A stretch of DNA of 64,000 nucleotides from Nitratireductor sp. XY-223 (GTDB lineage Bacteria > Pseudomonadota > Alphaproteobacteria > Rhizobiales > Rhizobiaceae). The notes beneath the pieces were generated by a model. The model ran no database searches, was not told the DNA's origin, and was given only the letters and a program-made list of their open reading frames with translations. The stretch lies in assembly GCF_004959855.1 (NCBI RefSeq), contig NZ_SPNT01000001.1, forward strand, positions 1,354,467 through 1,418,466, read 5' to 3'. Positions 17,614-26,055 of the stretch are shown here, in pieces. Made by a program: the position numbers and the translations under genes. Every line of letters begins with the position of its first letter. Within the stretch, counting starts at the first letter, position 1.

Positions 17614-18610
17614 ACCAGTCGACAAACGCGGCAAGCCCCTCCTCCAGAGGCGTGTAGACCTTGAAGCCGAAATCACGTTCAAGGGCGGACGTGTCGGCGA
17701 ATGTCTCATGCACATCGCCGGGCTGCATCGGCAAATACTCCTTGACGGCTTTCTGACCGGCGACCTTTTCAAGCGTCTCGATCATCTTCATCAGGTCGAC
17801 GGGTTCGCTGTTGCCGATATTGTAGAGCCGGTAGAGCGGCGCCACACCGCGGTCCCGGTCCGCTGCCTGCTCGCCATCCTCGCCGGGCGGTGACAACAGG
17901 ACTTTGACCACGCCCGTCGCAATGTCGTCGATGTAAGTGAAATCACGGCGCAAATCGCCGTTGTTGAAAATCTTGATGGGTTTGCCCTCGCGAATGGCGC
18001 GCGTGAAAAGATAGGCAGCCATATCCGGGCGGCCCCAGGGCCCATAGACGGTGAAAAAGCGCAGACCTGTGGTCGGAATATTCCAAAGATGGCTGTAGAC
18101 ATGCGCCATCAACTCGTTGGACTTTTTCGTGGCTGCGTAAAGGCTGATCGGGTGGTCCACATTCTGATCGGTGCTGTAGGGCACGTCGGGGCTGTTTCCA
18201 TAGACCGAACTGGAACTGGCATAGGCCAGATGCGCGACGCCGCAGGCGCGGCAACCCTCGAGAATGTTCATGAAACCCGCGATGTTGCTTTCAATGTAAG
18301 CATGCGGGTTTTCAAGCGAATAGCGGACACCGGGTTGCGCAGCCAGATGGGCAACATGCGACGGCCTGACGTCCTCGAAAATCCGCGCAATCGCCTGCCG
18401 GTCGGCAATGTCCGCGCGGTGAAAGGCAAACCCGTTGCGGCCGACAAGCTGATCCAGCCGCGCTTTCTTCAAATTCACATCGTAGTAGGAGTTCAGATTG
18501 TCGACACCGACCACGAGATGGCCGGCATCCAGCAACATGCGGGCAACGTAGAAACCAATAAATCCCGCCGCTCCGGTAACCAATATCGGAGCTGAATTCT
18601 GATCTGCCAT
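17588..18610 (-). CDS. lpsL: UDP-glucuronate 4-epimerase (NAD-dependent epimerase family)
   Basis: 340 residues of the extended SDR family. NAD-binding TGAAGFIG is at residues 12-19, the VDNLNSYYD segment at 36-44 is typical of UDP-glucuronate 4-epimerases, and the catalytic Y158-x3-K162 lies in LYAATKKSNELMAH, followed by RFFTVYGPWGRPDM, a hallmark of this subfamily. It converts UDP-GlcA to UDP-GalA, a precursor for lipopolysaccharide and capsular glycans. It is divergent from the UDP-glucose dehydrogenase gene that supplies its substrate. Confidence 0.9.
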   Translation of the reverse strand: MADQNSAPILVTGAAGFIGFYVARMLLDAGHLVVGVDNLNSYYDVNLKKARLDQLVGRNGFAFHRADIADRQAIARIFEDVRPSHVAHLAAQPGVRYSLENPHAYIESNIAGFMNILEGCRACGVAHLAYASSSSVYGNSPDVPYSTDQNVDHPISLYAATKKSNELMAHVYSHLWNIPTTGLRFFTVYGPWGRPDMAAYLFTRAIREGKPIKIFNNGDLRRDFTYIDDIATGVVKVLLSPPGEDGEQAADRDRGVAPLYRLYNIGNSEPVDLMKMIETLEKVAGQKAVKEYLPMQPGDVHETFADTSALERDFGFKVYTPLEEGLAAFVDWYDGYHAAK

Positions 18611-18772
18611 AGGTGCTCATTCTCTTCGTGGTGGGTGTTCGGAACGGTACGATGTGGTATGGAAATTTTCCGCGAAATGTTTATACAGCCACAAAACTTC
18701 GATGGGAATGCTGCTATTCATCGACCGGTGGAACGGGCCGACTTATCCCAAAATTAGACCAGTGAGGCTGCA
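18611..18772. promoter_or_regulatory. divergent promoter region between lpsL and UDP-glucose dehydrogenase
   Basis: 162 bp between two divergent nucleotide-sugar genes. It includes an AT-rich stretch (about 18660-18700) and, on the plus strand, GTGAGG at 18762-18767, a good ribosome site for the TTG start at 18773. Shared regulation of both genes is inferred from the arrangement; no specific operator was recognised. Confidence 0.5.
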
Positions 18773-20116
18773 TTGATCATAACGATAATCGGAACCGGTT
18801 ACGTTGGACTTGTAACCGGCGTATGTCTGTCCGAGTTCGGATTCGACGTCACGTGCGTGGACAACGTGCCGGAGAAAATCGCTCTTTTGAAAAACAATGT
18901 CAGTCCGATCTACGAGCCCGGCCTGGAGCAGATGATCCGCACCAATGCGGAAGCCGGGAGACTGCATTTCCAGGGCGATGTCGCCCAATGCGTCCCCGAA
19001 TCCGATGTTGTGTTCCTGGCGGTTGGCACGCCGTCTGCCGCCAACGGCGATGAGATCGACCTGACTTATGTATTCTCGGCCGTCGAGGACATCGCCTCGC
19101 ATCTGACCGACGGCACCGTCGTCATCGTCAAATGCACCGTGGTTCCGGGCACGTGCCAGACGGTCAAGGAGCGCATCGAGGAATTGCGCCCGGATCTCGA
19201 CTTTTCCGTTGTCAGCAATCCGGAATTCCTGCGCGAGGGTTCGGCGATCCAGGATTTCATGCGCCCCGACCGGGTGGTGCTCGGCATCCATGATGAACGC
19301 GGTCGCGAGGTCGCCGAAGCGCTCTACCGGCCGTTGAAGCTGCAGGACACCCCGATCTCCGTAGCGTCGCTTTCCGGCGCCGAGCTCAGCAAATATGCCT
19401 CCAACGCCTTTCTCGCCATGAAGGTGAGCTTCATCAACGGCATTGCAGATCTTTGCGAGAAGGTCGACGGCAGCAACATTATCGAAGTGTCCGAGATCAT
19501 TGGTCTCGATGACCGGATCGGCGACAAGTTTCTCCGCGCAGGCCCGGGATTCGGAGGATCCTGCTTTCCGAAGGATACCCGCGCGCTGGCCGCGTTTGCG
19601 CGAAAGGTCGATGCTCCTCAAGAACTCGTGGAGAGCACCATACGGATGAACGAGGCGCGGAAGGAGAACATGGCACACCGTGTTCTCGAGACGATCGGAG
19701 ACCCTGCCGGCAAAACCGTTGCGGTGCTTGGCATCTCGTTCAAGCCGGATACGGATGACATTCGCGAATCGCCGGCTCTGCCGGTGGTCGAGCTGTTGAT
19801 CAAGAACGGCGTCAAGGTGCGGGCCTTCGATCCCAAGGCAATGGAGTCGGCGGCCGAGCTTTACCCGGAGGTCATTTGGGCAAGCGATCCGTACGAGGCG
19901 GCCATCGGTGCGCATGCCGTCGTAATCATGACCGAATGGAACGTCCTGCGCGCGCTTGAACTCGACCGGCTAAGGGACGCCATGGCGGAGCCGCTGATGA
20001 TCGACCTTCGTAACATCCACCGGCGCAAGGAGCCGACGCGCCACGGGTTTACGTATCTGAGTATCGGCCGCGACCGCGCCAAGCCCGCTCCGGCAGAACC
20101 GGTTGTCGCCGATTAA
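18773..20116 (+). CDS. rkpK: UDP-glucose 6-dehydrogenase
   Basis: 447 residues. The start is TTG, supported by a Shine-Dalgarno-like GAGG six bases upstream and by the NAD-binding GTGYVG at residues 7-12. VDNVPEKI, the conserved SNPEFLREG and the active-site GFGGSCFPKD (catalytic Cys about residue 264) identify the UDP-glucose/GDP-mannose dehydrogenase family, and SFKPDTDDIRESPA marks the C-terminal domain. It oxidises UDP-glucose to UDP-glucuronate with two NAD+. In this neighbourhood it would feed the 4-epimerase and the decarboxylase. Also called ugd in other systems. Confidence 0.94.
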   Translation: MIITIIGTGYVGLVTGVCLSEFGFDVTCVDNVPEKIALLKNNVSPIYEPGLEQMIRTNAEAGRLHFQGDVAQCVPESDVVFLAVGTPSAANGDEIDLTYVFSAVEDIASHLTDGTVVIVKCTVVPGTCQTVKERIEELRPDLDFSVVSNPEFLREGSAIQDFMRPDRVVLGIHDERGREVAEALYRPLKLQDTPISVASLSGAELSKYASNAFLAMKVSFINGIADLCEKVDGSNIIEVSEIIGLDDRIGDKFLRAGPGFGGSCFPKDTRALAAFARKVDAPQELVESTIRMNEARKENMAHRVLETIGDPAGKTVAVLGISFKPDTDDIRESPALPVVELLIKNGVKVRAFDPKAMESAAELYPEVIWASDPYEAAIGAHAVVIMTEWNVLRALELDRLRDAMAEPLMIDLRNIHRRKEPTRHGFTYLSIGRDRAKPAPAEPVVAD

Positions 20117-20128
20117 AGCAATTCTGCG

Positions 20129-20809
20129 CTAACTCGCCCAGCCGCCGGAAAACGGAATTGCCTGGCCGACGAAGAAATCGCTCTGATCGCTTGCCAGGAA
20201 CAGGGCAAGTGCCGTGTCTTCCTCTGGCCTGGCCAGTCGCCCGAGCGGAACCTGCTCGCTCAAGTTTTTCTGAAACTTGGGGTTCGCCTGCATTTCCGGC
20301 GGATAGTAGGCCGGGTTCTCGACCCAGTTCTGCGCGATCAGGTTGACCTGCACATTGTGGCGCGCGACCTCCACGCCAACGGATTTTACATAGGATATCT
20401 GCGCGCCGCGCGCGGCGCTGTATGCGCATAGCAGGCCCATCGGACGCAACGGCACAGCGCTGCCGAAGACAATGATCTTGCCGCGCTTTCTCTCGATCAT
20501 CTGCGGAAGCGCAAATTGCGTCAGGCGATGGAGCGGATGAACGAGAAGGTCAAACATCTCGTGCCAGTCATCGTCTTTCAGGTCCGTGACCAGCGTTCCG
20601 TAGTGGTTGGGCGCGGCAAGATTAACGATCAGCACATCAACCGTGCCGGCGCTTTCGATGAGTTCACGGCACGCCGCTTCCGTCGACAGGTCGTCGTCGT
20701 TGGCGATCACATGCGCCCCCTCCTTCGAAAAGGCCTCGACGCATGCGGGTCCCATATATCGAACGGCATGGGTGATAATGACACGTTTGTTCCTGATCGC
20801 ATCGTACAT
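20129..20809 (-). CDS. halohydrin-dehalogenase-like SDR protein
   Basis: 226 residues of the SDR fold, but the NAD(P)-binding TGxxxGxG is absent; in its place residues 13-20 read T-HAVR-Y-M-G, matching the T-x4-(F/Y)-x-G nucleophile-pocket fingerprint of halohydrin dehalogenases. The catalytic triad fits S117-x12-Y130-x3-R134 (YSAAR, Lys replaced by Arg), the second family fingerprint. The halide-pocket region NWVENPAYYP (161-170) resembles HheC/HheB. Such enzymes interconvert vicinal haloalcohols and epoxides without NAD. It lies 22 bp downstream of an exostosin-like gene on the same strand and converges with rkpK. The natural substrate is unknown. Confidence 0.75.
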   Translation of the reverse strand: MYDAIRNKRVIITHAVRYMGPACVEAFSKEGAHVIANDDDLSTEAACRELIESAGTVDVLIVNLAAPNHYGTLVTDLKDDDWHEMFDLLVHPLHRLTQFALPQMIERKRGKIIVFGSAVPLRPMGLLCAYSAARGAQISYVKSVGVEVARHNVQVNLIAQNWVENPAYYPPEMQANPKFQKNLSEQVPLGRLARPEEDTALALFLASDQSDFFVGQAIPFSGGWAS

Positions 20810-20830
20810 GGTCGGTTCGCCCGTCTTTAT

Positions 20831-21925
20831 CTATGCGGCATTCGCAAGGTTGGTTCCGAGTTGGGACAGCGGTTGATCGGCGGTGTCGACAAAGTCCTGA
20901 AACGATTGCTTCCTTGCAGGCAGCGGGCCTTCATTGCGGATCGTCGCCTTCCACCAATCAAGGTAAAGCGGTGCAAAGTCGAACTCGCTGTCGAGCGCCC
21001 ATTCACGCTTTCGCTCCAGGTAATCGACAGTCACTTCCGCCCAGTCATCGACAATGCAGACCGGCAGCCCGGTGAACAGCGAAGTTATGCCCGATCGGGG
21101 AACGATCGGCACTGTGCCGAGCAAGATCGCCTCCCAGGTGCGGTGGCAATCGAAGCCGTTGCCCAGCGGGCTGAGGGTGAACAGGTGCCGGACATTGTTG
21201 TGCCAGCTCAGCGTGCGATTGATATTCAGCCGCTCGAGGCGCAGGACATCGAGCTCCACACTGTTCATGCACCGCAGACGGTCACCGCGGTCGAGCACAT
21301 GGTGCCAGTTGCAGTAGCCTGAGACGCTCTTTTTATCGAGCCTCGGCCCTTCCTGCCTGGCGCGATCCAGAGCCGCTTCCTGCATGACCGGCGTTGAGAA
21401 CAGGCCCCATGGCTTGTGTCTGACCCGAAATGTAATCGTGTGGTAATCAAGCCCGATCGGCAGTCTTCGCAGTTTCGGATGATCCGTGTTGCAGTTCTGT
21501 GCAAACCAGTTTTGAAGCCACGGGTGCTCCAGCAGCCGTCGCTGCGTCTCGGCATCGACACCGCGCGGCCCGATTTCGGTGTCGCTGCAGCCGGAAACGA
21601 GTATGAAGGAATCGCTGATCTGCTCCAGCGACGTTTCCGCGAATGCAGGCAAATGGTCGGTCTTGACATATATCGCCGGCGGGCGGTCGCGATCCCAAGC
21701 GAGCTTGGGCAGCTGACCGGCGGCGGGCGGTTTTCCGTCCGTGCGCCAGAAGTCGCAGGATTTCATCAGGCCATAGCTGCCGACGAAGCGGCAAGCCGTC
21801 TCGTCGCGACGCCCGTTCCTCAGCTGATAGTCGACAAATCTTATGCTGGCTGCCGCGTGATCAGAAATATTTCTCAGGCGTTGCTTCAAGCCCATCCCGT
21901 AATTCCAGACTACTCGGTGAGTCAC
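20831..21925 (-). CDS. putative glycosyltransferase, exostosin/RXYLT1-like
   Basis: 364 residues, no signal peptide or membrane helix seen. The strongest clue is the C-terminal segment SPLGNGFDCHRTWEAILLGTVPIVPR, which follows the pattern of exostosin-like (GT47-type) donor sites, where an R-x-W/F-E-A-x-x-x-G-x-x-P-V motif binds the nucleotide sugar. The N-terminal half is not recognised. The genes on either side make UDP-GlcA, UDP-GalA and UDP-Xyl, which would be suitable donors. It is probably co-transcribed with the halohydrin-dehalogenase-like gene. An alternative start is Met11. Function is inferred from a single motif and context. Confidence 0.5.
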   Translation of the reverse strand: MTHRVVWNYGMGLKQRLRNISDHAAASIRFVDYQLRNGRRDETACRFVGSYGLMKSCDFWRTDGKPPAAGQLPKLAWDRDRPPAIYVKTDHLPAFAETSLEQISDSFILVSGCSDTEIGPRGVDAETQRRLLEHPWLQNWFAQNCNTDHPKLRRLPIGLDYHTITFRVRHKPWGLFSTPVMQEAALDRARQEGPRLDKKSVSGYCNWHHVLDRGDRLRCMNSVELDVLRLERLNINRTLSWHNNVRHLFTLSPLGNGFDCHRTWEAILLGTVPIVPRSGITSLFTGLPVCIVDDWAEVTVDYLERKREWALDSEFDFAPLYLDWWKATIRNEGPLPARKQSFQDFVDTADQPLSQLGTNLANAA

Positions 21926-22095
21926 CGCATTACTGCATAAGTTCGCTTTTCTCCAGCCAATTCGTTCATCGAAGCGCCGATAGCATATTCGGGTTGTGGC
22001 GAAAGCATTGATAAATTAAAGCTCTTAGCTGAGCGCCAACGGTATATCTTGCACCGCAGCCCAACGCGAAACCGAAAACAGGATGAGATACTTTT

Positions 22096-23034
22096 ATGCG
22101 CGAGATTCTTGTCACGGGCGGTTCAGGGTTTCTCGGATCCAACCTTTGCGATGCGCTGCTTTCGCGCGGGCAGAGCGTTTTGTGCGTCGACAATTTCTTC
22201 ACCGGGCAACGCAGTAACATCAAGCACCTGCTGGGGCGGACCGACTTCGAACTGTTGCGACACGACGTCATCCAGCCACTCCATGTCGAGGTCGACAGCA
22301 TCTTCAATCTCGCGTGTCCGGCCTCACCCGTGCACTACCAGTACGATCCGGTGCAAACGACCAAGACCAGCGTGATCGGCGCGATCAACATGCTTGGCCT
22401 GGCCAAAAGGCTCGGCGTGCGCATCCTGCAGGCGTCGACGTCGGAAGTTTATGGCGATCCTCATGTTCATCCGCAGAGCGAGGACTATTGGGGCCGGGTC
22501 AATCCGATCGGGCCGCGCAGTTGCTACGACGAGGGCAAGCGATGTGCCGAAACACTGTTCTTCGACTATCACCGGCAGAACAATGTTGAGATCAAGGTCA
22601 TGCGCATATTCAACACCTACGGTCCGCGCATGCACCCGAATGACGGAAGGGTGATCAGCAATTTCATCGTTCAGGCGCTCCGTGGCGACCCGATCACGAT
22701 CTACGGGGACGGCAAGCAGACCCGCAGCTTCTGCTATGTCGACGACCTGATCGAAGGGATGATCGCGTTCATGGACAGCCCCGGGGAGCTTAGAGGTCCG
22801 GTCAATTTCGGCAATCCTCACGAATGTTCGATGCTGGAACTGGCGGACCGGGTCCTGCAGATTGTCGGCAGTCGGTCCAAGCTCGTGTTCAAACCCTTGC
22901 CTCAAGACGATCCCATTCAGCGCTGTCCCGATATCTCGATCGCCTCTTCGGAGCTCGAATGGACGCCAAAAGTGCAGCTCGAGGACGGGCTGAGAGAAAC
23001 CGTCGCCTGGTTCCGGCACACGCTTGAACCGTGA
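22096..23034 (+). CDS. UDP-glucuronate decarboxylase (UDP-xylose synthase)
   Basis: 312 residues of the extended SDR family. GGSGFLG at residues 8-14 binds [26 protein letters not shown] and RSCYDEGKR (catalytic Y144-x3-K148) are the characteristic UXS segments. [18 protein letters not shown] is also typical. It decarboxylates UDP-glucuronate to UDP-xylose, releasing CO2. An AGGATGAGA ribosome site precedes the ATG. Together with rkpK and lpsL it suggests xylose- and uronate-containing surface glycans. Confidence 0.93.
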   Translation: MREILVTGGSGFLGSNLCDALLSRGQSVLCVDNFFTGQRSNIKHLLGRTDFELLRHDVIQPLHVEVDSIFNLACPASPVHYQYDPVQTTKTSVIGAINMLGLAKRLGVRILQASTSEVYGDPHVHPQSEDYWGRVNPIGPRSCYDEGKRCAETLFFDYHRQNNVEIKVMRIFNTYGPRMHPNDGRVISNFIVQALRGDPITIYGDGKQTRSFCYVDDLIEGMIAFMDSPGELRGPVNFGNPHECSMLELADRVLQIVGSRSKLVFKPLPQDDPIQRCPDISIASSELEWTPKVQLEDGLRETVAWFRHTLEP

Positions 23035-23081
23035 GCCAATCCGGCTGCGGCCGCAAACATTGCGCCAGCCAAACGTTGACA

Positions 23082-23099
23082 ACATACCCGGTAGTATGT
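23082..23099. promoter_or_regulatory. candidate TetR operator overlapping a promoter
   Basis: ACATACCCGGTAGTATGT has perfect 6-bp arms (ACATAC/GTATGT) around a 6-bp centre, and the inner TACCCGGTA is itself near-symmetric. A consensus -35 element TTGACA (23076-23081) abuts it directly, although no good -10 was found at normal spacing. It lies about 95 bp upstream of the TetR-family gene, the usual place for an autoregulatory site that would also control the downstream catabolic operon. Confidence 0.55.
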
Positions 23100-23193
23100 A
23101 CCTCTTTGCAGTGTGACCGATAAGTCAGCCGCCGGCATATTTGCCCGGTGCAGAAAACACAACGCGGTCACACTGAGGAGGAAATACCGGCAC

Positions 23194-23844
23194 ATGTCTG
23201 CCTCGGCGACAGCAAATCCCGTTCGTCCCGTCCAGGAGGACATTCTCAACGCCGCCGCCCATTGCTTCATGGACCGCGGTTATTCCGCCACCAGCATCGA
23301 CGACGTCGCCCGAAGCCTCGGCGCCACCAAGGGCCGCATCTACCATCACTACCGGTCAAAGGCCGACCTGTTCTTTGATGTCTTCCGGCACGGCATGCAG
23401 ATGAATTTCGATGTGCTGGTGCCGATTGCCGAATCGTCTCAGCCGACGGCGGACAAGCTTCGCGACATGGCCAAAACCCATTGCATCGCGATGATACGCA
23501 CACAGCATTTCCAGCGCTGCGTGTGGGAGGGCGTCGAGCTTCTGCAACGCGGCGCGACCACGCCCGAACAGCGTGAGGTGCTGATCGAGCTCCAGGCGAT
23601 GCGCGACAACTATGCGGAAATCTTCCGCACAGTGCTCGAGGCCGCCAAGAGCGAGGGTCTTGCCCGGTTCGACAGTTCAAGCATTGCCTTACAATTAATG
23701 TTTATGTCGCTGAATTCACCGCTTTTTTGGTATCGCGAGCGCGAAGGCCAGGATGCATCAACAATCGATAATATCGCGAGCCAATGCGCTTTGTTCGCAC
23801 TGCGGGGCCTCGGAATGAAAGAGGAGCTAATTGCCGATGTCTGA
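23194..23844 (+). CDS. TetR/AcrR family transcriptional regulator (KstR2-like C-terminus)
   Basis: 216 residues from the ATG at 23194, which has a strong GAGGAGG ribosome site at 23175-23181; the frame is open upstream but not needed. The N-terminal helix-turn-helix reads SIDDVARSLGATKGRIYHHYRSKADLF, typical of TetR proteins. The ligand domain ends with LNSPLFWYRERE, resembling KstR2-type regulators that sense acyl-CoA thioesters. It overlaps the following acyl-CoA dehydrogenase gene by eight bases and is the likely repressor of the catabolic operon, released by a pathway acyl-CoA (inference). Confidence 0.85.
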   Translation: MSASATANPVRPVQEDILNAAAHCFMDRGYSATSIDDVARSLGATKGRIYHHYRSKADLFFDVFRHGMQMNFDVLVPIAESSQPTADKLRDMAKTHCIAMIRTQHFQRCVWEGVELLQRGATTPEQREVLIELQAMRDNYAEIFRTVLEAAKSEGLARFDSSSIALQLMFMSLNSPLFWYREREGQDASTIDNIASQCALFALRGLGMKEELIADV

Positions 23845-25075
23845 CATGAATCTGGGTATTACCGACAAACTCGCTCCGCTTCTCGAAGAAGTCCGAACCA
23901 TGATGCGTGACGATATCCAACCGGTAGAGGAGGAGTACCTCGCGGAAGTCGATGTCGGCGACCGGTGGTCCCACACGCCGCGGCAGACGGAAATACTCGA
24001 GGGCCTGAAAGCAAAGGCCAGGGAACGCGGCCTATGGAACTTCTGGCTGACGGATTCCGAACGGGGCTATGGCCTCTCGACGGTCGAATACGCCTATCTC
24101 GCCGAGGAGATGGGCAAGGCCAGCATCGGCGCTGAGGTGTTCAACTGCTCAGCTCCTGACACGGGCAACATGGAGGTGCTCGAGCGTTATGGAAGCGAGG
24201 AGCACAAGCGCGAGTGGCTGACCCCGCTCCTTGCCGGCGAGATCCGCTCCGCCTACCTGATGACGGAGCCCGATGTCGCCTCGTCGGATGCCACCAATAT
24301 CGCGATGCGCTGCGAACGGGACGGCGATCACTATGTTCTCAACGGGGAGAAATGGTGGTCTTCCGGTGCCGGCGATCCGCGCTGCAAGATCTATATCGTC
24401 ATGGTCAAGACCGGCGGCGAAGACGCAGCGCGCCACCAGCGCCATTCGATGATCCTGGTGCCGGCCGAAACGGCGGGCATCGAAAAACTGCGCGCCATGC
24501 AGGTCTATGGCCACGACGACGCGCCGCACGGGCACCTGCACATTCGGTTCACCGATGTCCGGGTTCCCGTCGAGAACATGATCCTGGGCGAAGGCCGCGG
24601 CTTCGAAATCGCCCAGGGGCGACTTGGGCCGGGCCGCATCCACCACTGCATGCGGGCCATCGGTCAGGCCGAGCGCGCACTTGAACTGATGTGCCAGCGA
24701 TCGCTCCGCCGCGAGGCATTCGGAAAGCCACTCGCGAAACTCGGTGCGAACTACGACATCATCGCCGAATGCCGGATGGAGATTGAAATGGCCCGCCTGC
24801 TTTGCCTGAAGGCGGCCTGGATGATGGACAAGGGCGATGCGCGGGCTGCTGCGCCGTGGATCAGCCAGATCAAGGTCGTTGCGCCGCAAGTGGCGCTGAA
24901 GGTCACCGACGAAGCCGTTCAGATGCATGGCGGTCAGGGCGTCTCGCAGGACACGCCCCTCGCCCGCGCCTGGACTGGTTTGCGAACATTGAGACTTGCC
25001 GATGGCCCGGACGCGGTCCATCGCATGCAGGTCGCCCGCACCGAACTGAAAAAGTACACGCAGGAGCGCGTGTGA
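23837..25075 (+). CDS. acyl-CoA dehydrogenase (ACAD10/11-like)
   Basis: 412 residues; ATG at 23837 with GAGGAGC nine bases upstream, preferred over the TTG at 23831. Domain order is that of the ACAD family: N-terminal helical part, middle beta domain with MTEPDVASSDATN and NGEKWWSSGAGDP (FAD contact), and C-terminal helices with RREAFGKPLAKL and AVQMHGGQGVSQDTPLA. The ending LRLADGPDAVH resembles ACAD10/11. It would catalyse FAD-dependent alpha,beta-desaturation of an acyl-CoA. It is the first enzyme gene after the regulator, two bases from the next gene. Confidence 0.9.
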   Translation: MSDMNLGITDKLAPLLEEVRTMMRDDIQPVEEEYLAEVDVGDRWSHTPRQTEILEGLKAKARERGLWNFWLTDSERGYGLSTVEYAYLAEEMGKASIGAEVFNCSAPDTGNMEVLERYGSEEHKREWLTPLLAGEIRSAYLMTEPDVASSDATNIAMRCERDGDHYVLNGEKWWSSGAGDPRCKIYIVMVKTGGEDAARHQRHSMILVPAETAGIEKLRAMQVYGHDDAPHGHLHIRFTDVRVPVENMILGEGRGFEIAQGRLGPGRIHHCMRAIGQAERALELMCQRSLRREAFGKPLAKLGANYDIIAECRMEIEMARLLCLKAAWMMDKGDARAAAPWISQIKVVAPQVALKVTDEAVQMHGGQGVSQDTPLARAWTGLRTLRLADGPDAVHRMQVARTELKKYTQERV

Positions 25076-25077
25076 CC

Positions 25078-26055
25078 ATGAAAGCAATCGTCTGCGAAGA
25101 ATTCGGCGCGCTCGACAAGCTCGCCTACAGGGATATCGACGACCCACGGGTCAAGGATCATACGGTTCTCATCCGCCCGCAGGCCATAGGCGTCAACTAT
25201 CCGGACGGACTCCTTGTTCAGGGACTTTATCAGGTTAAGCCGCCGACCCCGTTCGTGCCGGGCATGGAGGTGGCCGGCACTGTCGAGGCCGTCGGATCGG
25301 CGGTCGAGAATTTCAAACCCGGAGACCGGGTTGCCGCCTTGGGGCAACTTGGCGGCTACGCGGAACTCGCCGCTGTGCCCCAGGCGGCGGTGTTCCCGCT
25401 CCCCGAGGCCATCGATACAGCGGATGCCTGTGCGTTGCTTTGTGCTTACGGCACGGCTCATCACGCGCTGAAGCAGCGTGCAAATTTGCAACCGGGAGAA
25501 ACGGTCGCTGTTTTGGGCGCGGCCGGATCGACCGGCATCGCAGCCATCCAGATCGCCAAGGCCATGGGGGCAAAGGTCATTGCGGTGGCATCTTCCCCAG
25601 AAAAGCAGGCAATTGCCCGGGAAAACGGCGCTGACGATGTCACCGGCTACGACAATCTGAAGGATGATCTGAAGAAGCTGTCCGGCGGTAAGGGCGTGGA
25701 CGTGTTGTTCGACCCCGTCGGTGGCGACGCCTTCGATGCCGCCTGCCGGGCCATGGCGCGCAAAGGTCGTCTCCTGGTGATCGGCTTTGCCTCGGGGCGC
25801 ATTCCGGAACTGCCCGCCAATCTGACGCTGGTCAAGGAATTCTCCCTTGTCGGTGTGTTCTGGGGCTCGTTCACCCAACATGAGCCCGCGGTCTATGCGG
25901 ACAACATGAAGGAACTGATCGGCTGGTACCTTGAGGGAAAGGTCAAGCCTTTCATCGAAGGCCGTTACCCGCTTGCCGACGCGCCGTCCGTTCTGGAGCG
26001 CGTGCTCGGCCGCGGTGCCACCGGAAAACTCGTACTCGTCCCCGAAGGAGCATGA
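25078..26055 (+). CDS. NADPH:quinone oxidoreductase-like medium-chain reductase
   Basis: 325 residues from ATG 25078; the frame extends upstream through the ACAD gene but the reductase begins at MKAIVCEEFG, two bases after the ACAD stop. Features: GroES-like domain with PGMEVAGTVEAVG, nucleotide-binding AVLGAAGSTGIAAIQIAKAMGA, and no structural or catalytic zinc Cys cluster, so it is a zinc-free MDR of the QOR/acryloyl-CoA reductase group. A role in reducing an enoyl-CoA or quinone intermediate is possible. It overlaps the next gene by ATGA. Confidence 0.86.
   Translation: MKAIVCEEFGALDKLAYRDIDDPRVKDHTVLIRPQAIGVNYPDGLLVQGLYQVKPPTPFVPGMEVAGTVEAVGSAVENFKPGDRVAALGQLGGYAELAAVPQAAVFPLPEAIDTADACALLCAYGTAHHALKQRANLQPGETVAVLGAAGSTGIAAIQIAKAMGAKVIAVASSPEKQAIARENGADDVTGYDNLKDDLKKLSGGKGVDVLFDPVGGDAFDAACRAMARKGRLLVIGFASGRIPELPANLTLVKEFSLVGVFWGSFTQHEPAVYADNMKELIGWYLEGKVKPFIEGRYPLADAPSVLERVLGRGATGKLVLVPEGA

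Noticed and set aside
23095..23100. TATGTA as -10 element for the TTGACA box upstream of the TetR gene
   Set aside because: Spacing to the -35 is only 13 bp, too short for a normal promoter; I therefore did not call a complete promoter.
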